64,000 nucleotides of DNA, taken from assembly GCF_030504645.1 (NCBI RefSeq), contig NZ_JAUKWQ010000003.1, forward strand, positions 372,001 to 436,000, given 5' to 3'. Made by a program: the position numbers and the translations under genes. This DNA comes from Rhizobium oryzicola. GTDB taxonomy: Bacteria > Pseudomonadota > Alphaproteobacteria > Rhizobiales > Rhizobiaceae. Below, piece after piece: positions 33,824 through 43,154 of the stretch (position 1 is its first letter; each line of letters begins with the position of its first letter). Below the pieces are notes generated by a model that ran no database searches, was not told the origin of the DNA, and worked only from the letters and a program-made list of their open reading frames with translations.

Positions 33824-35419
33824 TTAGTCGGCGAGATCAACAGATTCGAAGGTGAAGGCGCCAAGCGGGCTCTTCACGAAGTTGACCACATTCTTGCGCA
33901 TCGGAACGATAGCGAGCGAGTGGTCGATCGTTGCCCAAGGAGCGTCCTTCTTGAACACAAGCTGTGCCTGTTCGTAAAGCTTGGTGCGCTCGGCCTGGTC
34001 AGCCGTGACCTTTGCCTTCTTCACGAGTTCGTCGAATTCCTTGTTGCACCACTGAGCGCGGTTGTTGCCGCCAACGGCGTCGCAACCGAGCAGCGTGTCA
34101 AGGAAGTTGTCCGGGTCGCCGTTGTCGCCCGTCCAGCCCATGATGGCTGCACCGTCGCGATCCTTCGCCTTCGAGCGGGAGAGGTATTCAGCCCATTCGT
34201 AGGTGACAATCTCGACCTTCACGCCGATCTTGGAAAAATCATCCTGGATGATTTCGGCAGCGCGGCGGGCGTTCAGCATATAGGGACGCGAAACCGGCAT
34301 TGCCCAGACCTTCATGGAAAGGTCCTTCACGCCAGCGTCGGCCAGCATCTTCTTGGCGGCTTCCAGGTCGTAGGTGTCGTCCTGGGTGGACTTGTTGTAG
34401 GACCACATGGTCGGCGGGATCGGGTTGACAGCAGGCGTTGCCATGCCCTGGAAGACGGCGTCAACGATCGCCTTCTTGTTGATCGCCTTGTTCAGCGCCT
34501 TGCGGACCTCAGGCTTGTCGAACGGGGCCTGCGTGGTGTTGTAGGCGAGGTAGGCGATGTTCAGGCCTTCCTGTTCCAGAACCTTGAGGTTCGGATCAGC
34601 CTTCATGGCCTTGACGTCGGCAGCGTTCGGATACGGCATCAGGTGGCATTCGCCGGCCTTCAGCTTCTGGTAACGAACAGCGGCATCGGTGGTGATCGCA
34701 AAGACCAGATCGTCGATCTTCGGCGCGGTGCCCCAGTAATCGGCGTTCTTCTTGAAGCGGATCACAGCATCGCGCTGGTAGGCAACGAAGCTGTACGGAC
34801 CGGTGCCGATCGGCGCCTGGTTCAACTGCTCCTTCTTGCCGGACTTTTCGAGGCTGTCGGCATATTCCTTGGAGAGAATCGATGCGAACGGCATGGCGAG
34901 GTCGGCGAGGAACGGCGCTTCCGGATGCGTCAGCGTGATCTTGACGGTCAGATCGTCCACTTTTTCGATCGACTTGATCAGCTTGGGGAAGCCCATGCCG
35001 CTGGCATATTCCCAGGAGGCGCCTGCGATATACTTGTTCCAGGGATTGTTCGCATCGATCTGGCGACCAATGGAAAAGATCACGTCGTCAGCCGTCAGCG
35101 TACGGGTCGGCTTGAAGCTTGCATTCGACTGGAACTTGACATTCGGGCGCAGCTTGAACGTGTAGACGGTGCCGTCCGAAGAAATGTCCCAGCTCTGTGC
35201 GAGGCCTGCAACCGGCTGCGTCGTGCCGGGCTTGAACTCGATCAGGCGGTTATAGACTGGATGCGCCGAGGCATCGAACGTAGTGCCAGCGGTATAGAGG
35301 CCCGGATCGAAACCTTCCGGAGAACCTTCAGAGCAGAACACGAACGTCTTAGCGCTCGCGGTCGTGGAAAGGAACGAGGCTGCGAGCAGTGCTGCAGCAA
35401 AACCCAATTTATATCTCAT
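33824..35419 (-). CDS. dppA: Dipeptide-binding protein DppA-type
   Basis: Periplasmic binding protein of SBP family 5, 531 residues. The ATG at 35419 (MRYKLGFAAALLAASFLSTT) follows GGGAGACGTCG. Signal cleavage is likely at ASA|KTFVFC. Dipeptide-binding features: CSEGSPEGFDPGLYTAGTTF near the N-terminus, VAGLAQSWDISSDGTVYTFK, and APIGTGPYSFVAYQRDAVIR. DppA proteins also pass haem precursors and small peptides, so the exact substrate range is open. It is the first gene of its operon, followed by an attenuating stem and dppBCDF. Confidence 0.94.
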   Translation of the reverse strand: MRYKLGFAAALLAASFLSTTASAKTFVFCSEGSPEGFDPGLYTAGTTFDASAHPVYNRLIEFKPGTTQPVAGLAQSWDISSDGTVYTFKLRPNVKFQSNASFKPTRTLTADDVIFSIGRQIDANNPWNKYIAGASWEYASGMGFPKLIKSIEKVDDLTVKITLTHPEAPFLADLAMPFASILSKEYADSLEKSGKKEQLNQAPIGTGPYSFVAYQRDAVIRFKKNADYWGTAPKIDDLVFAITTDAAVRYQKLKAGECHLMPYPNAADVKAMKADPNLKVLEQEGLNIAYLAYNTTQAPFDKPEVRKALNKAINKKAIVDAVFQGMATPAVNPIPPTMWSYNKSTQDDTYDLEAAKKMLADAGVKDLSMKVWAMPVSRPYMLNARRAAEIIQDDFSKIGVKVEIVTYEWAEYLSRSKAKDRDGAAIMGWTGDNGDPDNFLDTLLGCDAVGGNNRAQWCNKEFDELVKKAKVTADQAERTKLYEQAQLVFKKDAPWATIDHSLAIVPMRKNVVNFVKSPLGAFTFESVDLAD

Positions 35420-35472
35420 CGACGTCTCCCATGGGCGGCACGAAGGATGTTCCCCATCCGCCATTGTCTGGA

Positions 35473-35523
35473 TCAAAAACGCGTGGTGCGCTTGAAGCTT
35501 CTTCTTATTCCACGCGCGGTCAT
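35473..35523 (-). other. Possible arginine-rich leader peptide in the dppA upstream region
   Basis: The 354 bp upstream of dppA (35420-35773) hold no full gene. On the minus strand a 16-codon frame reads MTARGIRRSFKRTTRF and stops 53 bp before the dppA start. GGAGG lies immediately before its ATG, but the spacing is unusually short. Six of sixteen residues are Arg or Lys. It may be a leader peptide or chance; nothing else in this region could be supported. Confidence 0.25.
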
Positions 35524-35773
35524 CACCTCCACCAGCAACTCAGGCATATCGCCATATCATGGGCGCCTGAAATACGGGTCGGTCCGTCCGTCATATCCGT
35601 TGGGTGTGCCGTGTAAAGATGGGGAGCGGCATCCTTGCCGCGAAGTTGCCGAATTTTTGTTAGTTTGTGCAAAATGGAAAAATATGACGCAGATGAGGCA
35701 ATAAAGTTTCGCGCGGGTAACTCAACTTGCTGCGATGCAACACGAATCTGGTGGCATTGGGAACAAGATGTCA

Positions 35774-35802
35774 AAGCGGCTCAAATGTGACTTGAGCCGC
35801 TT
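35774..35802 (-). terminator. Terminator of the chemoreceptor/106-residue gene unit
   Basis: AAGCGGCTCAA (35774-35784) pairs perfectly with TTGAGCCGCTT (35792-35802) over 11 bp with a 7-nt loop. It begins 16 bp after the small gene's stop on the minus strand. The following T run is short. Confidence 0.65.
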
Positions 35803-35818
35803 GTATTGGTAGAAACCT

Positions 35819-36139
35819 TTAACGATGGGCGTCAATCAAACCTTCGGCCATGGAAAGAATGCGCTCCATCGTGGTTGATACCTCGACGGGAGCATAACCC
35901 GTCCCCCCAAACTCGCGATGGCTCAAGTCGGCAATGCGAATTGCCGTTCCGCTAACCTCTGCTCCGAAGCGACCGAGATCGTCGTCGGCTGTGCCAGCAT
36001 CGCGAAACTGATGGGCGATGAGCAGGGCCAGAACATTTTCCAATGCGATGACCCGGCTGGTCAGGGAGTGGTTCTGGTCAATCAGGCGATCCATGATCTG
36101 CGCCGCCAGATCTAACCGTTCCTCGAAACTAATCTGCAT
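35819..36139 (-). CDS. Small helical protein co-transcribed with a PAS chemoreceptor
   Basis: 106 residues, unrecognised. The start at 36139 (MQISFEERLDLAAQIMDRLI) follows AAGGACGAGCC. The N-terminal 45 residues look like a long amphipathic helix (LIDQNHSLTSRVIALENVLA), possibly a coiled coil; the rest is soluble with no signal peptide or membrane segment. It follows the chemoreceptor gene by 45 bp in the same direction and ahead of a terminator, so a partnership with that receptor is a reasonable guess. Confidence 0.7.
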   Translation of the reverse strand: MQISFEERLDLAAQIMDRLIDQNHSLTSRVIALENVLALLIAHQFRDAGTADDDLGRFGAEVSGTAIRIADLSHREFGGTGYAPVEVSTTMERILSMAEGLIDAHR

Positions 36140-36184
36140 GGCTCGTCCTTTCACGATGGGCGGCAGAGCCGCGTTTCAAGCCGC

Positions 36185-37885
36185 TCAAGCAACCCTGCCG
36201 TAGCGCATGCCCTGCCCGCCATAGGCGTAGTTGCTTTCATCTGCTAGTTTGAACTGCGCCATCATAGCCTTCAGCTTGTCACTTTCAGAGGCCAACGTGG
36301 CTGCAGCTGCGCTGCTTTGCTCGACCATTGCCGCGTTCTGCTGCGTCGTCTGGTCCATGGTATTGACGGCGCTGTTGACTTCGGTCAGCCCGGTCGATTG
36401 CTCACGTGAAGCGGTAGAGATGGCAACGATGTGGTCGTTGATGTCGACAATCAACTGACTAATGCTGCGCAGTGCACCGCCCGTATCGCTCACCAACTTG
36501 ACGCCGCTTGCCACTTCGGACGTGGAATTGTGAATGAGATCCTTAATCTCCTTGGCAGCCTTGGCGGAACGCTGCGCAAGCTCGCGCACCTCCTGCGCAA
36601 CCACCGCGAAGCCGCGACCGGCTTCACCCGCGCGCGCTGCTTCGACGCCTGCATTCAACGCAAGCAGATTGGTTTGGAAGGCGATCTCGTCAATCACACT
36701 GATGATATTGGATATCTTGGACGAGGAATCCTCGATACGGCTCATGGCATCGACGGCATGCGCCACAACCTCACCAGATTTCTCTGCGCTCGATTTGGCG
36801 TCCGATGCCACGTTGCGGGCATCCTGTGCACGTTGTGCGGAAGCACCGACATTGGACGTAATCTCTTCGAGTGCCGCGGCCGTTTCTTCAAGGTTCGCCG
36901 CCTGAGCTTCAGTCCGGCGTGAAAGATCGGCTACACCCTGGCTGATCTCCTGGGTGCCATTGCGGATCAATTCGACGCTGGTGACAATCTGCGTGAACGT
37001 ATCGCACAATTGGCGAACGGAGCGATTGAGATCGTGGCGCAGGAATTCGAATTCCGGCGCAAAGGGATCGTTGAGCTGAAAAGCAAAATCGCCCGAACAG
37101 AGCCGTTTCAGACTATCGCCCAGCGCAGCAACCGTCTGCACGCGCTTCGTCACATCGGTTGCAAATTTAACGACCTTCACCACCTTGCCGCTGAGATCAA
37201 GGATGGGGTTGTAGGAAGCGGCAATCGTTACGACCTGACCGTCCTTGCGTACACGCTTGAATTCGGCCGCCTGATACTTGCCCTCGGAAAGCTCTCTCCA
37301 GAACTGATGGTATTCGGGGCTGGAGGCGTACTCCTTGCCTACGAACATGCTGTGGTGGCGACCCTTGATCTCCGCCAGACTATACCCCAACGTATCCTCG
37401 AAATTCTTGTTCGCGGACATGATCTCGCCATCGACAGTGAACTCGATGATTGCCTGTGAACGGCTGATCGCAGCGATCTGAGCCGCGTAATCGAGATTGA
37501 GCACACGCTCCTTGGCATCGGACCATTCAACCACGAAACCGACGGTCTTCGAACCTTCCCGCAACGGCGTCACCTGAAGATCAAACATGCGATTGCCGAC
37601 GCGGATGGTCGCGCTGTGCCGTTTAGTGAGCGCAGCCAGCATATTGCGCTGATGGGATGGGGTCTTATGAAAGACGTCGATGTTACTGCCAATCAGCGTC
37701 GCCACCGAAAACTTCGGGAGCTCCTTCTTAAGATCTGACTCGGCTTCTTTGAGTAGATCGACGACGGCAGGATTCATGTACATAATATTGAGCTTCGCGT
37801 CAGCAATCATGACGTTGGCCTTCAATGCATCAAGGGCCAGTAATTTTGCATGCGCTTTGGAATTCAATAGTCCCTGAAGCCCCAT
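36185..37885 (-). CDS. Soluble PAS-domain methyl-accepting chemotaxis protein
   Basis: 566-residue chemoreceptor without a membrane segment, hence cytoplasmic. The start at 37885 ([20 protein letters not shown]) follows GAGGATGGCGAT. A first PAS domain, about residues 20-125, has [20 protein letters not shown]; a second, about 145-260, has [20 protein letters not shown] and [20 protein letters not shown], as in Aer-like or haem-PAS receptors. The signalling domain contains [20 protein letters not shown] and [23 protein letters not shown] domains sense redox, oxygen or small ligands; which one cannot be read here. A small helical protein follows in the same unit. Confidence 0.91.
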   Translation of the reverse strand: MGLQGLLNSKAHAKLLALDALKANVMIADAKLNIMYMNPAVVDLLKEAESDLKKELPKFSVATLIGSNIDVFHKTPSHQRNMLAALTKRHSATIRVGNRMFDLQVTPLREGSKTVGFVVEWSDAKERVLNLDYAAQIAAISRSQAIIEFTVDGEIMSANKNFEDTLGYSLAEIKGRHHSMFVGKEYASSPEYHQFWRELSEGKYQAAEFKRVRKDGQVVTIAASYNPILDLSGKVVKVVKFATDVTKRVQTVAALGDSLKRLCSGDFAFQLNDPFAPEFEFLRHDLNRSVRQLCDTFTQIVTSVELIRNGTQEISQGVADLSRRTEAQAANLEETAAALEEITSNVGASAQRAQDARNVASDAKSSAEKSGEVVAHAVDAMSRIEDSSSKISNIISVIDEIAFQTNLLALNAGVEAARAGEAGRGFAVVAQEVRELAQRSAKAAKEIKDLIHNSTSEVASGVKLVSDTGGALRSISQLIVDINDHIVAISTASREQSTGLTEVNSAVNTMDQTTQQNAAMVEQSSAAAATLASESDKLKAMMAQFKLADESNYAYGGQGMRYGRVA

Positions 37886-38070
37886 ATCGCCATCCTCTAT
37901 AGCGTCCACATTTGCAAAACGAGTGCCCTTGAGCGCTCTTATGCAAACCAAAATATATACAGATTACGAATGAAATCCTAATTATGGGATTGAATGTATA
38001 TCTTTTTGCATAAAAGGCCGACCTGCCGGCGAACGACTGTCAGAAAAGAGATATATTTATTCAAATAGGA

Positions 38071-38994
38071 TCAGGAAGAAGCGCAATCACCAGCTTCTCC
38101 CAATTTCAGCGAGATAAGCTTGGAAGACGCTTGTTCAAAGTCTGCAACATGTTGAAAATACTGGGTAGCCTCAACATGCGGCACCTCGGCGAACCCCGGT
38201 CCACCCAGCCACAGCAAGATCTCGCGCGGAAGGTTACGCCGGAGTTCCACGACGCGAGCTTCCATGACTTTGGCGCGCGCCATGAGACTGCTCAGACAAA
38301 CGATCTGTCCTCGGTAATGACGACAAGCAGCCGTGATTTCTGCCACCGGCAGGTTCGGCCCAAGGTACAGAACATCGAGACCACAATGACGCCCAAGAAG
38401 CGCAATGAGCAGCGCTCCGATTTCATGCATCTCGCCTTCAACGGTGGTGACGATTGCACGGGGTGCGCCTGGTCGCGGCGAAGGCGCCCGTTCCAAACCA
38501 TTTGTCAACAAACGGCGGATCTCAACGGAAGCCATATGTTCGGCGGCGATGGCAACGCTTCCCTCGGCCCAACGCCGGCCAACTTCTGCCATCAGCGGAA
38601 CAACGATCCGCTTGGCGAACTCCACTGCACCAAGGCTGTCGAAGCGTGCCTGCAAAAGAGCACTCATCCGTTGTGCATCGAGCCGCTCTATAGCGGCCAG
38701 GATGTCGTAAACGCCGAGCACCAGCGTATGGGACTCAGCGATATCCAACAGCGCCGCTTCGCTCAGATGGATGATCTGGCCGATGCGATATCCCGCATCC
38801 GTGCACAATTTCAGCACCCGCAACCGCTCCACCTGCTCAACGGTGAAGAAACGACGGCCGGTTTCCGTCCGTTCCGATAACTCTAAGGAGTAGCGTCGCT
38901 CCCACGCGTGCAAAACGAGCTTGGTGATCCGCGCCTTGCGCAGACCTTCCGCAAACGAAATGACACCAGGATCCTGCTGCTTTCGCCGGCTCAT
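38071..38994 (-). CDS. MerR-type regulator with cobalamin-binding domain (CarH/LitR-like)
   Basis: 307-residue transcription factor. The ATG at 38994 (MSRRKQQDPGVISFAEGLRK) follows AAGGAAGCCGCA. The N-terminal MerR helix-turn-helix contains LVLHAWERRYSLELSERTET with GRRFFTVEQVERLRVL. The four-helix module has W-x9-EH (RRWAEGSVAIAAEHMAS), the adenosylcobalamin-capping motif of CarH photoreceptors. The Rossmann part has GEMHEIGALLIALLG, where MHEIG provides the cobalt-ligand His. These motifs predict a light-sensitive, B12-dependent repressor. No carotenoid or photolyase gene is beside it; the diguanylate cyclase upstream is the nearest neighbour. Confidence 0.88.
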   Translation of the reverse strand: MSRRKQQDPGVISFAEGLRKARITKLVLHAWERRYSLELSERTETGRRFFTVEQVERLRVLKLCTDAGYRIGQIIHLSEAALLDIAESHTLVLGVYDILAAIERLDAQRMSALLQARFDSLGAVEFAKRIVVPLMAEVGRRWAEGSVAIAAEHMASVEIRRLLTNGLERAPSPRPGAPRAIVTTVEGEMHEIGALLIALLGRHCGLDVLYLGPNLPVAEITAACRHYRGQIVCLSSLMARAKVMEARVVELRRNLPREILLWLGGPGFAEVPHVEATQYFQHVADFEQASSKLISLKLGEAGDCASS

Positions 38995-39148
38995 TGCGGC
39001 TTCCTTACCCTCGTACCCAGACAAGCGACCTCACTCTAGCTGAAAGAGGCCGCCACAATGCCATCGCTTCAATTATGTAGCTTTGTCATTTGTTAAAGAC
39101 AACTGGTAGCGCAGCAGCGAAAGATGACCGTTGACGGGCAGGGAACGG

Positions 39149-40618
39149 TCAGGAAAACGCAGCGCCTTTGTTGCGCGAGGCGTGAGATTCTTCAGTCGCT
39201 TGTTGCAGACGCTTATGCTCATACATGGCCATATCGGCCCGCTTGACTACAGCTTCGATCTTCTCGCCATCCTCGCTCGTCGCGCTGCCGAGGGCGATGC
39301 TGAGAGGCGCGCTTGAATAGAACTGGTTATTGATTTTCAGGAGCTCGAAAATCGTCTCACTCATGGCCTGCGCGACTATCCGATCGGCACCTGGCATGAG
39401 AACGGCAAATTCGTCGCCACCAATGCGTGCCGCATGGTTGGGCCGCGTCACCGCGCCTTCCAAGACTTCGCCCATTCGCCGCAACAAAGCGTCGCCGGCA
39501 TCGTGCCCCATCTGGTCGTTGGCGTCTTTCAACCCGTTCAAATCGATCATGATGATGGACACTGGCCGCAATGTCTTGCGCTCCAGCCGGTTCAACTCGT
39601 CGATGTAGAAAGAGCGATTGTAGAGCTTAGTCAGAACATCATGGCGACCGAGATATTCGAGATAGGCCTCTGCCTTCTTTCGTGCGGTGATGTCAGTCAG
39701 TGCCACTTGCACCAGCGACCAGTCATCCTCATGCCCTGGCAGCACGGAGAATTGCAGCAGAAGATATCGCTCCGAACCATCCAAGGCATAGTTGACGACC
39801 TCTCGCTGGTGAAAGAGGTTGCCGTTCCACAATTCGATCAACTGCTCGCGGAAATGCTTTTCCATTTCATCGCGGAAGATATCGCTCGAACGTTGCAAAA
39901 GTGTCTTGCGATCAGGGGCGCAAAACAGGTCAAGTGTCGCCTGATTAACCTCCACCACGCGGATCTCGCTCATGCATTGGCGCACGAACTCGGGATGAAC
40001 GTCCGTAAAGATCCGCAAATCAGCAATGTCGCGATCGCGCAATTCATCCATGAGATACTTGATGTGGCTGAAATCTTCGACCCATAGCGATACGGGCGAA
40101 TGCTCAAAGATGCCTTCAGCGTACTGCCTATTCTTACGCTCACTGCGGCGGGCTTCCTCGCGATCGGTAACATTCTCCGTGGTGACAAGGAGGCGGGAAA
40201 GATCTTCCTCATGCCCAGGAAGCACCACTCCCCGCAACTGAATATCGAGACGCTTTCCGGATAGTGAGTAGTTCACGCTTGCGCCGGAAAATTCGAGCTT
40301 ACCGTCCCAAAGCGCCACGAGCTCGTTGACATGGCTCTCCCACATCTCATCGCGAAAGACGCGGCTCATGTTGGCGACCAGGTGTTCCCGGCTATCGGCT
40401 TCAAACAGCTCCAGCGTCTTGCGGTTCACGTCAACAACACGAATTCGCGATGCACATTCACCCACACGTCGACGGTCTTCGCTGAGATGGGCGAGAATAT
40501 CCGTTACACCTTCCGACCGCCAAAGATCGAACAGTGCCTTTACCTCGCTGAAATCTTCCAGCCACATCGCGATCGGCGCGAGGGCGAAAATGTAAGAGTC
40601 GGAATGGTCACTCATCAT
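39149..40618 (-). CDS. Diguanylate cyclase with tandem PAS-like domains
   Basis: 489-residue cytoplasmic signalling enzyme that makes cyclic di-GMP. Two related sensor domains are recognisable: APIAMWLEDFSEVKALFDLW near residue 15 and SPVSLWVEDFSHIKYLMDEL near 175. Each is followed by a VxxVNxxTLxLF segment, so they look duplicated. The GGDEF domain starts about residue 330 (HDVLTKLYNRSFYIDELNRL) with active-site ARIGGDEFAVLMPGADR. The inhibitory site five residues upstream is RPNH rather than RxxD, so product inhibition at that site is probably lost. No transmembrane helix or EAL domain is present. Confidence 0.92.
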   Translation of the reverse strand: MMSDHSDSYIFALAPIAMWLEDFSEVKALFDLWRSEGVTDILAHLSEDRRRVGECASRIRVVDVNRKTLELFEADSREHLVANMSRVFRDEMWESHVNELVALWDGKLEFSGASVNYSLSGKRLDIQLRGVVLPGHEEDLSRLLVTTENVTDREEARRSERKNRQYAEGIFEHSPVSLWVEDFSHIKYLMDELRDRDIADLRIFTDVHPEFVRQCMSEIRVVEVNQATLDLFCAPDRKTLLQRSSDIFRDEMEKHFREQLIELWNGNLFHQREVVNYALDGSERYLLLQFSVLPGHEDDWSLVQVALTDITARKKAEAYLEYLGRHDVLTKLYNRSFYIDELNRLERKTLRPVSIIMIDLNGLKDANDQMGHDAGDALLRRMGEVLEGAVTRPNHAARIGGDEFAVLMPGADRIVAQAMSETIFELLKINNQFYSSAPLSIALGSATSEDGEKIEAVVKRADMAMYEHKRLQQATEESHASRNKGAAFS

Positions 40619-40723
40619 TTGATGTCTCTAATGGAAATACCGACAAGTTCGTCGGTTATTAGACTCAATGAATTACGCTAATGGTAGCCGATAGGAAAAG
40701 ATACCCTTATGGAGCGAGACTGA

Positions 40724-41899
40724 TCAATTGTCAGTTTTAGCGGAACTCGCCGTCATATCTCCAATGATCCGTGAAGTTTGATGCGCCCCGTCGAGGTGCA
40801 TATTCATTGTAGGCGGCGAGCGCAGCATGGCCGCCCGTTGCAATGCATCAGCCACGGCCTCACCCGACAGATCAGCTTCCTCTACCACGATGGCCAATCC
40901 CATTTCCTCCAGCTTCTGCGCCCGCACCGTCTGTTCCGTCTCACCTCCGGAGGCGAAAGGAATGAGAATGCTGGCGCAGCGGGCGCGCAACAGGTCACAC
41001 ACGGTATTGTAACCCGCTTGGGAAATCGAAACCTCGGCTTTTGGCAATAGATTGGGAAAATCCGGCCGGAACCGAAAGAGCGAGACATTGGGAGGCACAC
41101 GTGCCCCCAGGGTCTCAAATTCCAATTGCGGCAGGTTTGGTCCAGTGATGACGCACCAGCGCCGTTGATCACCGAGCAATTGTTGAGCATCCAGAGCCGC
41201 ATTGATCAGTGCGCCGCCAACCGCCCCCCCGCCTGCGGAAACGACAACATCGAAGTGATCCGTCGATGGCTCCGGTTCGCCGGGTGCAACGAGACCGGTG
41301 TAGAAGACCTTGTCAGCAATATCTGCTGCAAGCGGAAAAGTTTCCTCCAACCGCACGAAGCTCGGATCTCCATGCACGAGGATGCCATCGAAATGGACCT
41401 TGATGTGGTCGACCGTCTCCTGATCGCGACCCGGCTTACGGTTCTCCTGGAGAATGTCGCGCACGGAAGAAAGAAGGAGCGGCCTTGGTGACGCCTTGCT
41501 GATGGCATCGAGCAGCGGCAACAACTCAAAACGCATCTGGCGGCGACCGAAGGGGAACGCCTCGATCAACACAACATCCGGCTGCTGATCGTGAAAGACC
41601 TGCAGCAATCGCGCCGTCCGTTGCGCTTCAAAAGTCGCATCCACGGGCGTTCCGTCTTCTTGGGCCAAGCCGGAAAAGCTGCTGCTGGATGCCAGCACAG
41701 TCGGCAGCTGCACATGCCGAACGCCCGGCTTCGGAAAGCCTTCAATGCGGCTTCCGCCCGTGACGAGGGTGACCTCCATGCCTGCCGAAACCATGGCTTC
41801 GGCGATACGGCTGGCGCGCACGAGATGACCGATGCCAAGGAGGTGCTGCACATAGAAGAACACACGCAATGCAGCAGGAGAACCGAAACCGTCAGTCAT
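40724..41899 (-). CDS. GT-B fold glycosyltransferase (MurG/GT28-like), first copy
   Basis: 391-residue transferase with the GT-B fold. The N-terminal nucleotide-sugar-independent domain opens RVFFYVQHLLGIGHLVRASR, with a glycine-rich loop. The C-terminal donor-binding domain has VVVSAGGGAVGGALINAALD near residue 220 and SISQAGYNTVCDLLRARCAS near 310, the MurG-type donor pocket. It shares this plan with the gene at 43155 (GHL-R, GGG, GYNT-C), so the two are paralogues. It overlaps the next glycosyltransferase by 8 bp. Acceptor and sugar are unknown. Confidence 0.87.
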   Translation of the reverse strand: MTDGFGSPAALRVFFYVQHLLGIGHLVRASRIAEAMVSAGMEVTLVTGGSRIEGFPKPGVRHVQLPTVLASSSSFSGLAQEDGTPVDATFEAQRTARLLQVFHDQQPDVVLIEAFPFGRRQMRFELLPLLDAISKASPRPLLLSSVRDILQENRKPGRDQETVDHIKVHFDGILVHGDPSFVRLEETFPLAADIADKVFYTGLVAPGEPEPSTDHFDVVVSAGGGAVGGALINAALDAQQLLGDQRRWCVITGPNLPQLEFETLGARVPPNVSLFRFRPDFPNLLPKAEVSISQAGYNTVCDLLRARCASILIPFASGGETEQTVRAQKLEEMGLAIVVEEADLSGEAVADALQRAAMLRSPPTMNMHLDGAHQTSRIIGDMTASSAKTDN

Positions 41900-43139
41900 T
41901 CAGGCCGTCCTTCGTAAAGCTCGCCGTGAACAGCCGCGCAAGATCGCGGATACTGTTGTGATAGTCGAATTCGCTACGCACCTTGCCCTCCGCTGCACCA
42001 CCAAGGGCAATACGCAAGGAGGGGTTTCGAATGGCCTTCTCCAGCGAGGCAGCGAGTGGATCCGGCTGCTCGGAGGGAACCAGCAGTCCGTTTTCGCCGT
42101 TGGAAAACAATTCAGTAATGCCCGATACGGTGGTCGAGACGACGCAAAGTCCCTGGCTTGCTGCCTCTACCATGACGTTTGGAAGTCCATCACGATCGCC
42201 ATCAGCCGTGACACGACAAGCAAGCGCGAACAGGTCGCTTTCGCGGTAATGCTGCAGAACATCGCGCTGATCCATTGCGCCCTTCCAGGTGATACGATCA
42301 TCGATGTGCAGGCGCTTTGCCAGCTCTTTCAAGCGTGCCAGTTCATCACCGCCACCGATATGCGTGAAGCTCCAGGCAAGTCCCTCAGGAAGCCGGGCAA
42401 GCGCCTCAAGCAGCACGTCATACCCCTTCTTTTTGACGGCTCGTCCGACGCTAAGAATACGAACAGGGTTAGCTGCATCGGAACCATCACGAGCCGGACG
42501 TTCGTCTTCGAAATGGGGGAAGCGATCGAGATCGAGCCCATGATAGCTGAGATGCACATTGTTCCGTCCACGCGACAGGTCGGTCAGATGATCAAAGCCG
42601 GTGCGCGTGCATGTGACGGCCCAGTCGGCATCCGCGAGCTTCTCCTCCAGCTCCCAGGCCGGCGACGTCCAGATGTCTTTCGCGTGCGCCGAGACAGTCC
42701 AGGGCGCCTGGCGCATTAAGCTTGCATAGCGCGCAACAGATGCGGGCGTATGGATGAAATGCACATGCAGCCAGCCAGCATCCTTAGGCCATTCTGCAAC
42801 AAGAACGGCGGCCTGACCCAATCGACGAAAGCGGTTGCGCGAGACATCCCGCTTCAGGTCCTTCAAGAAGGCCCGCCAGGCTGCGCTGAAACCCTTCAGC
42901 TTGCGGACTTTCCAGAGCGCGCTCACAACCCTGAGCGGCTCCTCATGGAGGTATTCCGGCAAATACCAGACGCGCGCCTTGATCTCCTCATGGACGGGAT
43001 GGCGCTTCTTATCCGTTGGACGCCGCATCGCAACCAGTTCCAGCGGAAAGCCGGCGCGTTCCAGCCCCAGCAACTCCTGCGCGATAAAGGTTTCAGAAAG
43101 GCGCGGATAGCCCTTCAGAAGAACGAGGATCTTTTTCAT
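41892..43139 (-). CDS. Glycosyltransferase family 4 protein
   Basis: 415-residue GT4 glycosyltransferase. The N-terminus MKKILVLLKGYPRLSETFIA is typical of WcaL-like exopolysaccharide transferases. HVHFIHTPASVARYASLMRQ and VSAHAKDIW lie near the middle. The donor domain has RILSVGRAVKKKGYDVLLEA followed by FTHIGGGDELARLKELAKRL, and the E-x7-E motif region DGLPNVMVEAASQGL. It overlaps the first MurG-like gene by 8 bp and lies 15 bp downstream of the second, so these three form one transcription unit. Confidence 0.9.
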   Translation of the reverse strand: MKKILVLLKGYPRLSETFIAQELLGLERAGFPLELVAMRRPTDKKRHPVHEEIKARVWYLPEYLHEEPLRVVSALWKVRKLKGFSAAWRAFLKDLKRDVSRNRFRRLGQAAVLVAEWPKDAGWLHVHFIHTPASVARYASLMRQAPWTVSAHAKDIWTSPAWELEEKLADADWAVTCTRTGFDHLTDLSRGRNNVHLSYHGLDLDRFPHFEDERPARDGSDAANPVRILSVGRAVKKKGYDVLLEALARLPEGLAWSFTHIGGGDELARLKELAKRLHIDDRITWKGAMDQRDVLQHYRESDLFALACRVTADGDRDGLPNVMVEAASQGLCVVSTTVSGITELFSNGENGLLVPSEQPDPLAASLEKAIRNPSLRIALGGAAEGKVRSEFDYHNSIRDLARLFTASFTKDGLND

Positions 43140-43154
43140 TTTGGTACGATCGGA

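Noticed and set aside
33920-35704. Plus-strand open frame of 594 codons opposite dppA
   Set aside because: Antisense to a clear binding-protein gene; its composition is the mirror of high-GC codon use and it has no domain or ribosome-binding site.
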